32,986 nt of DNA from Bifidobacterium breve (lineage in GTDB: Bacteria > Bacteroidota > Bacteroidia > Flavobacteriales > Flavobacteriaceae), in contig CALPUN020000006.1 in assembly GCA_943326765.2 (NCBI GenBank), positions 1 through 32,986 of the forward strand, given 5' to 3'. The notes beneath the pieces are model-generated. The model saw only the letters and a program-made list of their open reading frames with translations, had not been told where the DNA came from and ran no database searches. Position 1 is the first letter of the stretch. Every line of letters starts with the position of its first letter. A program made the translations under genes and the position numbers. Positions 26,575 through 32,986 of this stretch are shown here, in pieces.

Positions 26575-26916
26575 TTACTTTCTTTCGTATTTGCAACAAG
26601 AATGCAGTTTTTCATAAACTTCGGCAGTCGCTTTTATTTGATCCGTATCATGGCCAACATCAGCAATGGCTTTTTTTACGTCTAAAAGTGTCGTTTTTTC
26701 TTCGTTCAAAATCAAGCTCAACTGGTGTGTTTCAACATCCCAACTAGCCGATTTCACTCCCGAAACACTGTAAGCTGCTTTTTCAATACGCTTTTTACAT
26801 TGCTCACAATTGCCATTGACTTCAATGGTATATTTCGCATTTTTATTCTTTTTTTCTTGTGCTTGTGTGCTCAATCCAACGAATGCTAACAAAAAAATCA
26901 TTACTATATTTTTCAT
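26575..26916 (-). CDS. Secreted HMA-domain metal-binding protein
   Basis: A 113-residue protein with a signal peptide (about 1-20, ending TQAQ) and one heavy-metal-associated domain. The metal motif is GNCEQC (Cys37, Cys40), followed by the ferredoxin-like fold with SGVKSASWDVETHQLSL. A second cysteine pair, Cys107-Cys108, lies in the C-terminal segment YEKLHSCCKY. HMA domains bind Cu+, Zn2+ or similar soft metals and hand them to partners. A secreted HMA protein next to a TonB-dependent receptor and a Cys-rich HYC_CC_PP protein suggests periplasmic metal handling; copper is the likeliest but unproven. It lies 34 bp after the receptor gene, probably on the same transcript. Confidence 0.88.
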   Translation of the reverse strand: MKNIVMIFLLAFVGLSTQAQEKKNKNAKYTIEVNGNCEQCKKRIEKAAYSVSGVKSASWDVETHQLSLILNEEKTTLLDVKKAIADVGHDTDQIKATAEVYEKLHSCCKYERK

Positions 26917-26950
26917 CTTTTCTAATTTATTAATTACTATTTCTAAAAGT

Positions 26951-28978
26951 CTATTTTATTTTAAAACGCAATCCTGCATAATACATTTGTCCAAAAACCG
27001 GTGCATAAACAATCGAGGTGTCGAAGGTGGTCCCAAAGGGATTCTCACTTCCAACAATGGCTTTTTCTTGTTGGTAATTCCCAATATTTTCACCCCCAAA
27101 ATACATTTCAAAAGTAGTCGAAAAAGATCGAGTTACCTGAACATTCATTACCGAAAACGAAGGCGAATACGCTGGCATTTGGTCTGGAATAGGATTGGTT
27201 TGTGTCGTTGGTAATTTTTGTTTGCCCAACCAATTAAACGTATAATCAAACTTCCATTGTTTTCCTTTTTCTAGAATGTGTGTTTCGAATTCTAAATTGC
27301 CAAAGAATCGGTGTTTGGCTTGCAGCGGTCTTTCAAAAGTTCCCGAAATATATTGGGTTTGAATGTCGTAATACTTGTAGGCTGTTCTGATATTCAAATG
27401 TTTCGCCAATTCATAATTAAAATCAATTTGCATGCTGTTTGCAAAAGATTTTCCTTTTAAATTGTAAAACAAAACTTGCTGTGGACTTTGATACAAATCA
27501 ACTACCGCTTGATTTTGAAAATCGGTGCGGTAAAAATCAAAACTAATGTCGGAACTTTTTCCGAAAAGTAAAAATTTCTGACCGAAACTGAGTCCGTAAT
27601 TCCATGCAATTTCTGGCTTCAATCCGTAGAGTTTCTCTCCCGAATTCAGCACGTCAAACGATCTGGAACTCGCAAAAAGCTGCTGGTTTTCGGCAAAAAC
27701 ATTAGCCGCTCGTTTGCCTCTTCCTGCTGACAATCGCAAAACTGCTTTTTCCCACGGATTGTAACGAACGTGTACTCTAGGTGTTAGAAACGTTCCCAAG
27801 CGATTGTGATAGTCTATTCGGCCTCCAAAAATAACGCTGAAATTATCGGTATTGTCGAAGGTATATTCAAAAAATGCACCCATTGAATTATCGATTCGAC
27901 TGTAATCTTTAACATTGACAAACTCTTGATATTGATCGTATGTAAAATTCAAACCCGTGGCAAATTTATGCATGGTATTGCTAATAATCGAATTGAAAAT
28001 CAAGTTCGAATAGTAACTGTTTTGCTTGATATCATAACGATTCAATCCAAAATACGAATTTTGATTGTGGCTGTTCAACGCATTTTGAAACCCAATACTT
28101 TGGAATGGCATGTCTTTAAAAATATAACCGACTTTGGTGGAAACCTCCATTCGCTCGGTATTAATTTCAGAACCCCAACGATAGGTAGTGCCTTTGTCTT
28201 TTTGTGGATCAAAATCAATCTGACCCGTTTGTTTTTTATCATTCATATACCGAAAATTGACAAAACTCACCCAGCCTTTTTCGGCGTTATAATATTGGTA
28301 CCGATTCAGCACATTGACTTGTTTTGCCAACGGATTGTCTAAGAAACCGTCGTTGTTCATGTCGTTTTTAGCCACTCGGGCATTACCATGAACAAACAAA
28401 CTAGTACTCCATTTCTCGGATAGTTTTTTATTGAAATGGGTATTGAGTTCGAACCGAGAATCGGATGCGCCATACACATTCAAGAAAAAAGGAATGTTGT
28501 TGATGGGTTTGATCAACTCGGTGTTGATTTGGCCCGAGATGCTTTCGTAACCATTCACTACCGAACCAGCGCCTTTGGTAATTTGGATGCTTTCCACCCA
28601 AGTACCCGGCGTAAACGACAAACCATATGCTTGAGAAGCGCCACGAACGGACGGAATATTCTCTTCGGTAATCATCAGATACGGGCTTGTTAAACCCAAC
28701 ATTTTGATTTGCTTGGTTCCGGTTAAAGCATCCGAAAAATTGACATCGATAGACGGATTGGTTTCGAAACTTTCGGCGAGGTTGCAACACGCGGCTTTGA
28801 GCAATTCTTTGCTGGTAACTAGTGTTGTATTGGAAGTAATACTGTACGATTTTTTAATGCTTTTCCGACTGCCTTCTACTTCAACTGTTTTTAAAGTATC
28901 TTTTTTGATAGTCTCTTGAGCGAATAAATTTGAAGTAATAAAAAGAGCGAATAAAAGCACTCTTAATAGATTTTTCAT
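26951..28978 (-). CDS. TonB-dependent receptor with Cys-Cys plug, probably for metals
   Basis: A 675-residue outer-membrane receptor: signal peptide (about 1-20), TonB-box-like region (about 31-36, TVEVEG), plug domain (about 45-160, with MLGLTSPYLMITEENIPS and ITKGAGSVVNGYESISGQIN) and a 22-strand barrel to the C-terminus. There is no N-terminal carboxypeptidase-like domain. The plug contains ACCNLAESFETN with adjacent Cys64-Cys65, a pattern I recall from a set of Bacteroidota receptors near HMA genes. The neighbours suggest uptake of a metal or metal complex, perhaps copper. The gene starts after a structured 54-bp gap whose inverted repeat ends 6 nt before the ATG. Confidence 0.9.
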   Translation of the reverse strand: MKNLLRVLLFALFITSNLFAQETIKKDTLKTVEVEGSRKSIKKSYSITSNTTLVTSKELLKAACCNLAESFETNPSIDVNFSDALTGTKQIKMLGLTSPYLMITEENIPSVRGASQAYGLSFTPGTWVESIQITKGAGSVVNGYESISGQINTELIKPINNIPFFLNVYGASDSRFELNTHFNKKLSEKWSTSLFVHGNARVAKNDMNNDGFLDNPLAKQVNVLNRYQYYNAEKGWVSFVNFRYMNDKKQTGQIDFDPQKDKGTTYRWGSEINTERMEVSTKVGYIFKDMPFQSIGFQNALNSHNQNSYFGLNRYDIKQNSYYSNLIFNSIISNTMHKFATGLNFTYDQYQEFVNVKDYSRIDNSMGAFFEYTFDNTDNFSVIFGGRIDYHNRLGTFLTPRVHVRYNPWEKAVLRLSAGRGKRAANVFAENQQLFASSRSFDVLNSGEKLYGLKPEIAWNYGLSFGQKFLLFGKSSDISFDFYRTDFQNQAVVDLYQSPQQVLFYNLKGKSFANSMQIDFNYELAKHLNIRTAYKYYDIQTQYISGTFERPLQAKHRFFGNLEFETHILEKGKQWKFDYTFNWLGKQKLPTTQTNPIPDQMPAYSPSFSVMNVQVTRSFSTTFEMYFGGENIGNYQQEKAIVGSENPFGTTFDTSIVYAPVFGQMYYAGLRFKIK

Positions 28979-28984
28979 GATTTT

Positions 28985-29039
28985 AATTTAAAGTTTACAA
29001 ATGCAGTCACGCACGATGCGCAACCTAAAACTTTAAATT
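28985..29039 (-). promoter_or_regulatory. 12-bp inverted repeat spanning the HYC_CC_PP stop and receptor leader
   Basis: Two perfectly complementary 12-bp arms (29028-29039 and 28985-28996) enclose a 31-nt GC-richer spacer with a small inner hairpin (CGCA-CGA-TGCG, 29010-29020). In the mRNA the first arm contains the UAA stop of the HYC_CC_PP gene (29033-29035), and the second ends 6 nt before the receptor AUG. Pairing would fold the receptor initiation region away; ribosomes reaching the upstream stop would open it. Confidence 0.6.
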
Positions 29040-29440
29040 TGGTCGTAGAGAAGAAATTGATGGTATAATTTGAAGAGCGGTGGGGCATTAGCATCACAAT
29101 AGTATGCGGCTACTTTTCCTGTTTCAATAGTTCTGTTGGGAATAAAAACAAGCGGGCGCCATTCTTCTACTACACAAAAATCATTCGTTTGAAAGTCAAA
29201 TGATTTTATAATAGCTTGATCCATTTTCTTTTGAAAATGTACGGTCTTGTTTTTACAGCAAGGTGCTTTTTTTTCAGCACTTCCACAACAGTTTTTTTCG
29301 GAAGCAGAAGCTGAAAAGGTAGTTTTTAAAGTGATGGAAGCGATAGAATCCCCACAATAATGTATGTTAAAAGCAAAGCCTATGTTGGAAACCAACATAA
29401 AGAAAGCTATCAATACACTAAGGTGTTTTTTCAATTTCAT
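29033..29440 (-). CDS. HYC_CC_PP family protein
   Basis: A 135-residue secreted protein (signal peptide about 1-23) with the pattern that names this small Bacteroidota family: HYC at 27-29, NCC at 50-52 and PCC at 60-62, and a C-terminal PP (120-121) in ANAPPLFKLY. Two additional cysteines are Cys89 and Cys115. The function of the family is not established. The Cys pairs suggest metal binding, and the next two genes (TonB receptor, HMA protein) support a role in soft-metal handling. A TAATTTTG box lies 4 bp before the ATG, so a transcript from it would be almost leaderless. Confidence 0.88.
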   Translation of the reverse strand: MKLKKHLSVLIAFFMLVSNIGFAFNIHYCGDSIASITLKTTFSASASEKNCCGSAEKKAPCCKNKTVHFQKKMDQAIIKSFDFQTNDFCVVEEWRPLVFIPNRTIETGKVAAYYCDANAPPLFKLYHQFLLYDQI

Positions 29441-29444
29441 GCCC

Positions 29445-29452
29445 CAAAATTA
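29445..29452 (-). promoter_or_regulatory. -7 box before the HYC_CC_PP gene
   Basis: On the minus strand this reads TAATTTTG, an exact TAnnTTTG match 4 bp before the start codon. No -33 TTG is found at the usual spacing. The closeness to the ATG implies leaderless initiation or a chance match. Confidence 0.35.
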
Positions 29453-29492
29453 AGAATTAAACGGTCTCTTAGCACTAATTTCTTGTTAAAAA

Positions 29493-30848
29493 TCAACATT
29501 CCAACTCTTGCCCCATCATGGCTACTCGACAATCAAAACCATATTGTTCTTGAATTTTTATTCGAAGTTCATCAGCTGGTTGGTTTTCTCCATGTACTAA
29601 GAATACTTTTTGGGGTGGATATTCCAAATCGGATAGCCAATGCAGTAAATCATTTTGATCGCCGTGTGCTGATAAACTTTCGATTTCTAAAATATTCGCG
29701 GCTACTGGATAATATTTACCCCGAATTTTAATTTCTTTTGCGCCTTCCAATAATTTTCTGCCTCGAGTTCCTTCGGCTTGGTATCCAATAATAATGACTG
29801 TAGTTTCAGGCAAACCTATGTACCGTTCCAAATAACTTAAAACTCTTCCACCAGTAATCATTCCGCTAGCGGCAATAACTACTTTAGGGTGTTCGTCAAA
29901 AATTGTAGTTACCGTTTCTTGATAATCAGAAATCATCTGAAACATCTTGCACATGGCTATGTATTCGTGTTCTGGCAACTTGTGCCATTTTCTATTACCT
30001 GAAAAAATTTCCAAGACACTAATTCCCATTGGCGTGTCAATAATATAAGGAATATTCGGAATTCTCCCTTCTTCTTTCAGTTGCCACAATAAATACATTA
30101 TGGTTTGAGCACGTTCTACTGCAAAACTGGGAATAATAATGGTTCCCCCTTTTGCCACGGTGTTGTTAATATAGGTTTCCAATTCCAATTTCGGATCGGC
30201 ATTAGGATGGATGCGATTGCCATAAGTGCTTTCCAAAAAAATATAATCCGCTTTCTTTGGTTTGGTAGGCGGATAAAGTAAAACATCATTGTCGCGTCCC
30301 AAATCACCCGAAAAGATTAACGTCTTATTCTCAAGATGCAGCGCTATCGAACACGCTCCGAGTATGTGCCCCGCATTGGTAAACACGGCATTCACTTCCG
30401 GATCCAATGCAATCGATTCACCCGTTTTAATAATTCTAAAAAGCGGAAAAACTTGCTCCGCCTGATTGACAGTATACAACGGCTCCGCTATTTCATGTTT
30501 GGAATAGTGTTCCTTATTGGCTTGGCGAGCTTCTTCTTCTTGAATTTTAGCACTGTCTAGAAGAATTAATTTGGTGATCGCTGCCGTTGGACTCGTGCAA
30601 AATATTTTACCTTTAAAACCTTGATTCACCAATCTGGGCAACCATCCACAATGATCCAAATGCCCGTGCGTTAGTAAAACAAAATCAATTGTGGAAGGCA
30701 AAACCGCCAACGGTTCCCAATTGAGTTCCCGCAACGCTTTGAGGCCTTGAAATTGACCGCAATCAATTAATAGCCGCAATCCGTTACTTTCGATAAGCGT
30801 TTTAGAACCGGTTACTGTGCCAGCTCCTCCTAGAAATTTGATTTTCAT
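29493..30848 (-). CDS. MBL-fold beta-CASP hydrolase (RNase-like)
   Basis: A 451-residue metallo-beta-lactamase-fold protein with the beta-CASP and RMMBL modules typical of RNA-processing nucleases of the CPSF-73/YSH1 type. Metal ligands are visible: HGHLDH (61-66), AGHILGA, SGDLGRD and the C-terminal SLSAHGDQ and VHGENQ. The beta-CASP part has the PSFAVERAQ and AASGMITGGR motifs. Bacterial members of this type (YprA/TTHA0252-like) cleave RNA. The gene follows an ATP-cone nuclease gene after 29 bp on the same strand, which suggests a common transcript. The target RNA is unknown. Confidence 0.92.
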   Translation of the reverse strand: MKIKFLGGAGTVTGSKTLIESNGLRLLIDCGQFQGLKALRELNWEPLAVLPSTIDFVLLTHGHLDHCGWLPRLVNQGFKGKIFCTSPTAAITKLILLDSAKIQEEEARQANKEHYSKHEIAEPLYTVNQAEQVFPLFRIIKTGESIALDPEVNAVFTNAGHILGACSIALHLENKTLIFSGDLGRDNDVLLYPPTKPKKADYIFLESTYGNRIHPNADPKLELETYINNTVAKGGTIIIPSFAVERAQTIMYLLWQLKEEGRIPNIPYIIDTPMGISVLEIFSGNRKWHKLPEHEYIAMCKMFQMISDYQETVTTIFDEHPKVVIAASGMITGGRVLSYLERYIGLPETTVIIIGYQAEGTRGRKLLEGAKEIKIRGKYYPVAANILEIESLSAHGDQNDLLHWLSDLEYPPQKVFLVHGENQPADELRIKIQEQYGFDCRVAMMGQELEC

Positions 30849-30877
30849 GATCAGGCGAATTTAGTAAATCGTTATTT

Positions 30878-31708
30878 TTAAATATACTGGCATAATTCGG
30901 CAGCTTCTTTCAATACGTTTTTAATTCGGTTTGGAGACAACCCAATCTTTTCCAAACATTGCGAATTATTAATGATTTCTTTTACCAAAAGCACATCCAG
31001 AATTAACAGCTTGTCCTTTTCAACCAAAGTCAAAGTCGTCAGGCAAGTAACTGGATATAAAAAATTAGAATCGATTTTAGTCCTTAAGTTATTGTCTTTC
31101 GGTAAATCCCAACTCAATAAATTCAACCCTGAACAATTCGCAAAGGTTACGGCATCGCTAGTAAACCTATTGTTGGTGACAATCCAACATTGGGACAATT
31201 CATCCTTTCGGGTAAAAATGTCGTGGGGTTTGTCTTTCAGATCATTGAATCTTGACAGGATGTACATGGGCACTTTTACGTCGGTAGTGGCTTCTTGACT
31301 AGAGTGAAACTTACATTCCACCATAGCGATAATACTATTTTTTTGGGCAACCACATCAATTTCATGACTCACACAACGGCCTTGAAGTATCAAATTGATT
31401 TTGGTATCAAAATGATCTGCAGCAAAAAGACGAGCGATAAATTTTTCGAAGAAAAAACCAGCCGGACCCAGCAATTGAATTGCTTTTCTTAAATTATACC
31501 GTGCTGCATGAGAATTGGAAGCTTTTTTTAAATTTCGAAATGCCAATTTGTAGATTTGTTTGGTCGTCATGCCTTCGTAAACTTCTTTTTCAATTCCTTT
31601 CAAAATAGAAGCGACAAGAGTGCTGTTTGCACCCGATTTTAAAAGGGAAGTTTTGAGTTTTTCAGGATTGTAGTCTACAATATCTCCAGAATGTTTGACA
31701 ATTTTCAT
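30878..31708 (-). CDS. ATP-cone domain fused to PD-(D/E)xK nuclease
   Basis: A 276-residue protein. Residues 1-85 are an ATP-cone domain (KHSGDIVDYNPEKLKTSLLKSG, GMTTKQIYKLAF), the nucleotide-sensing module of class I ribonucleotide reductases and NrdR. Residues 86-200 are an Mrr-like nuclease with Glu88, Asp118 and the Glu131-x-Lys133 pair in VECKF, a complete PD-(D/E)xK core. The last 75 residues (about 200-276) are helical, perhaps helix-hairpin-helix. The combination suggests a nuclease gated by ATP or dATP. It precedes the MBL hydrolase gene by 29 bp. No methyltransferase or other restriction subunit is nearby, so classic restriction-modification is unlikely. Confidence 0.85.
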   Translation of the reverse strand: MKIVKHSGDIVDYNPEKLKTSLLKSGANSTLVASILKGIEKEVYEGMTTKQIYKLAFRNLKKASNSHAARYNLRKAIQLLGPAGFFFEKFIARLFAADHFDTKINLILQGRCVSHEIDVVAQKNSIIAMVECKFHSSQEATTDVKVPMYILSRFNDLKDKPHDIFTRKDELSQCWIVTNNRFTSDAVTFANCSGLNLLSWDLPKDNNLRTKIDSNFLYPVTCLTTLTLVEKDKLLILDVLLVKEIINNSQCLEKIGLSPNRIKNVLKEAAELCQYI

Positions 31709-31718
31709 AGTCTATTTG

Positions 31719-31741
31719 CACCTTTAATGGCAACTTAAAGG
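31719..31741. promoter_or_regulatory. Inverted repeat upstream of the ATP-cone nuclease
   Basis: ACCTTTAA-N7-TTAAAGGT is a perfect 8-bp inverted repeat, 10 bp before the start codon of the nuclease gene. On the minus strand its first arm overlaps TACCTTTA, one base off the -7 consensus. It could be an operator for autoregulation or a leader hairpin. Confidence 0.4.
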
Positions 31742-31755
31742 TACAAAAAACGAAC

Positions 31756-32199
31756 TTATTTTTGTTGTTTTTGATAGAAAAAAGCCGGAACAAACAGTAG
31801 TAAAAACAAAGGTTGAATTAAAAACCGACGCACGTAAAACAAGACGAAATTATTGTGACTGTCAGAAAATGATAGCAGTAAAAAAAAAGCACTAATCAGA
31901 ATTACAAAAAACACGAGATACAAAAGGGAAGCCAATTTTGCTAAGCCCTTATCTTTAAACAAAACGTAAATGATGGCTAGCGATAGTGCCGAATTTAAAA
32001 AATACCGAAAACTCATAGCCCAAAACAACGGCAATACTTTAAACGCCGGAAAGGATAAGTTCAAATAATCGTTTTTAAAGTACGCCGAAAACGGGTCGTA
32101 AAAAAGCACGCCCTCAAAAGCCCGAATCAGCGCCAAGACGAAGACCAACAGCGCTACGAGAACTATCTTAACTTTATTATTTAGAATTTTTTGAAGCAT
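31756..32199 (-). CDS. Exosortase F-associated membrane protein
   Basis: A 147-residue protein with about four membrane helices that matches the flavobacterial family found next to exosortase F. Diagnostic segments are AFEGVLFYDPFSAYFKNDY, MSFRYFLNSALSLAIIYVLF and VRRFLIQPLFLLLFVPAFFYQ. The last segment resembles C-terminal parts of exosortase accessory proteins. The gene overlaps the 3' end of xrtF by 23 bp, so translation is probably coupled. Its job is unknown; it may help the exosortase or present its substrate. Confidence 0.88.
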   Translation of the reverse strand: MLQKILNNKVKIVLVALLVFVLALIRAFEGVLFYDPFSAYFKNDYLNLSFPAFKVLPLFWAMSFRYFLNSALSLAIIYVLFKDKGLAKLASLLYLVFFVILISAFFLLLSFSDSHNNFVLFYVRRFLIQPLFLLLFVPAFFYQKQQK

Positions 32200-32734
32200 A
32201 GTTCGAAAATTTATTCACCCAAAGCACCCACAACCCAAACACAAACCCATAAATGATCAACGGAAAAATAACCCCATGCAAGATGCCTTCTTGATCCGGA
32301 TGGTAATACAAAGCAACCGATAACAAGGCAATCCGCAACACATTCATCACATGAATCATCAAACTTCCGATGACAATGTAGCTGATTGTTGTTTTCCATC
32401 GTCCCGAAAAAGCCACGACAAACGCCGCAAAAAGAATGATGACACTGAGCGCATTGCAACCTTCCACTACTCGAGAAACATACCTGTAATTCAAAAATAA
32501 CTTTACCGAAGCTTGGTGTTCGTGCAGCATCAAACTACTTTGATATCCCAAAAATTGTAGCGTTTGCTGCACCTGTCGCGCCACCAATTGCGTGAAATCG
32601 TCTACTTGAAAATCCAATGGATTGGCAAACCGACTCAAATAAAACTCGTAGGCCAATGTGAGTAAGACATATACCGAAAAGAATTTCAAAAGAAATAGAA
32701 AGAAGGATCGATATTGTAAAAAGTAGTCTTTCAA
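32177..32734 (-). CDS. xrtF: Exosortase XrtF
   Basis: A 185-residue (from the preferred start) integral membrane cysteine protease-transpeptidase of the exosortase/archaeosortase family. Catalytic residues are visible in order: Cys93 in VEGCNALSV, Arg134 in NVLRI and His153 in LHGVIFP. About five or six membrane helices are present. Exosortases cut C-terminal sorting signals and transfer the protein; the natural targets of XrtF are unclear. The frame is open to TTG at 32776, but that TTG has the exact -33 position for a TAAATTTG -7 box (32747-32754). The likelier start is the TTG at 32734 (MKDYFLQYRS). No ATG is available. Confidence 0.9.
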   Translation of the reverse strand: MKDYFLQYRSFFLFLLKFFSVYVLLTLAYEFYLSRFANPLDFQVDDFTQLVARQVQQTLQFLGYQSSLMLHEHQASVKLFLNYRYVSRVVEGCNALSVIILFAAFVVAFSGRWKTTISYIVIGSLMIHVMNVLRIALLSVALYYHPDQEGILHGVIFPLIIYGFVFGLWVLWVNKFSNYASKNSK

Positions 32735-32746
32735 GAAATTTTTTAA

Positions 32747-32776
32747 CAAATTTATATAATTTAAAATACTTTGCAA
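32747..32776 (-). promoter_or_regulatory. Promoter of xrtF
   Basis: On the minus strand TTG (32774-32776), 19-bp spacer, TAAATTTG (32747-32754). Both boxes match and the spacing equals that of the tRNA-fMet promoter. The box lies inside the longest xrtF frame, so that frame begins too early. Confidence 0.65.
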
Positions 32777-32780
32777 GGAT

Positions 32781-32788
32781 TACTTTTG
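32781..32788 (+). promoter_or_regulatory. -7 box for the plus-strand gene at 32922
   Basis: TACTTTTG is an exact TAnnTTTG match, 133 bp before the ATG. It lies just past the -33 TTG of the divergent xrtF promoter, so the two promoters overlap. A transcript from it would carry hairpin element C in its 5' leader. Confidence 0.4.
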
Positions 32789-32817
32789 CACAACAGTAAT
32801 GGCGTTACCTTTCAGGT

Positions 32818-32904
32818 CGGGCTTTCCGTTGCAATTCCCGAAATAAGGAAACTAGATTTAAAAATCTATTTTCCTTTTCGGGAGATTTCCACTGCAATCC
32901 CTAA
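32818..32904 (-). repeat. Intergenic hairpin element, copy C
   Basis: Read on the minus strand: left flank ATTGCAGTGGAAATC (32884-32898), a long imperfect hairpin (32836-32883, with an inner 7-bp repeat TAGATTT/AAATCTA and outer arms around CCCGAAA), then right flank ATTGCAACGGAAAGC. The flanks match copy B (17781-17851); the hairpin does not. It lies in the leader of the gene at 32922. Confidence 0.65.
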
Positions 32905-32921
32905 CGCAAATCGAACGAACT

Positions 32922-32986
32922 ATGACATTTGAAGCTCTAAAACCACAAGTCCAAACTATTCTGTCGCAAGACACTGCCACTAGCGA
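32922..32986 (+). CDS. N-terminal fragment of a gene, probably GAF-domain protein
   Basis: An ATG at 32922 opens a frame that runs off the end of the window after 21 codons, MTFEALKPQVQTILSQDTAT... The start resembles that of small flavobacterial GAF-domain proteins (MTFExLKPQ...), some of which are free methionine-R-sulfoxide reductases, but nothing of the GAF fold itself is visible. It is divergent from xrtF. Function is a guess from the N-terminal resemblance only. Confidence 0.5.
   Translation, partial: MTFEALKPQVQTILSQDTATS

Noticed and set aside
30878..31708. Classic type II/IV restriction-modification system
   Set aside because: The nuclease domain is real, but no methyltransferase or specificity subunit is near and the fused domain is an ATP cone. 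A restriction role cannot be claimed.

Overview
The window looks like a chromosomal segment of a Flavobacterium-like member of the Bacteroidota. The evidence is AT-rich DNA, complete gldKLMN type IX secretion/gliding genes, an exosortase F pair, LptE, a HYC_CC_PP protein, and promoters of the Bacteroidota type (-7 TAnnTTTG, -33 TTG). No phage, insertion sequence, CRISPR array or plasmid genes are visible. Most genes are chromosomal housekeeping genes, so the unusual signals are mainly in small noncoding structures and in a few gene pairs.

Left part (1-9014): an initiator tRNA on the minus strand with its promoter, a plant-type leucine-rich-repeat protein, a DUF1761 membrane protein, pterin-4a-carbinolamine dehydratase, a FemAB/GNAT-like acyltransferase, a diacylglycerol-kinase-family lipid kinase divergent from an App1-type phosphatase (chemically opposite reactions on phosphatidate), an ABC-F ATPase, a DUF983 zinc-ribbon membrane protein and a DAO-type flavoprotein.

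Middle (9025-17674, minus strand): topA, then an arginase-fold protein that has lost half its metal ligands, then gldK-gldL-gldM-gldN ending in a strong terminator. GldL Glu49 and GldM Arg9, the motor residues, are both present. No gldO paralogue follows gldN.

Plus-strand block (17920-25815): miaB with a sigma-54 activator that lacks a receiver domain, a lipoprotein, lptE, a TPR protein with secG, then groES-groEL behind a sigma-54-like promoter and ended by a 14-bp terminator.

Right part (25821-32776, minus strand): xrtF and its partner membrane protein, an ATP-cone/PD-(D/E)xK nuclease, an MBL/beta-CASP hydrolase, a Cys-rich HYC_CC_PP protein, a TonB-dependent receptor with a Cys-Cys plug motif, a secreted HMA metallochaperone-like protein and a DedA protein. 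The last 65 bases begin a plus-strand gene, probably a GAF-domain protein.

The best candidates for undescribed biology are: (1) three related intergenic elements with similar flanks around completely different hairpins; (2) a 12-bp inverted repeat that spans the HYC_CC_PP stop codon and ends 6 nt before the TonB-receptor start; (3) the degenerate arginase between topA and gldKLMN; (4) the ATP-cone nuclease/beta-CASP pair. Several likely start sites were moved downstream because a promoter lies inside the longest reading frame (topA, DUF983, xrtF).
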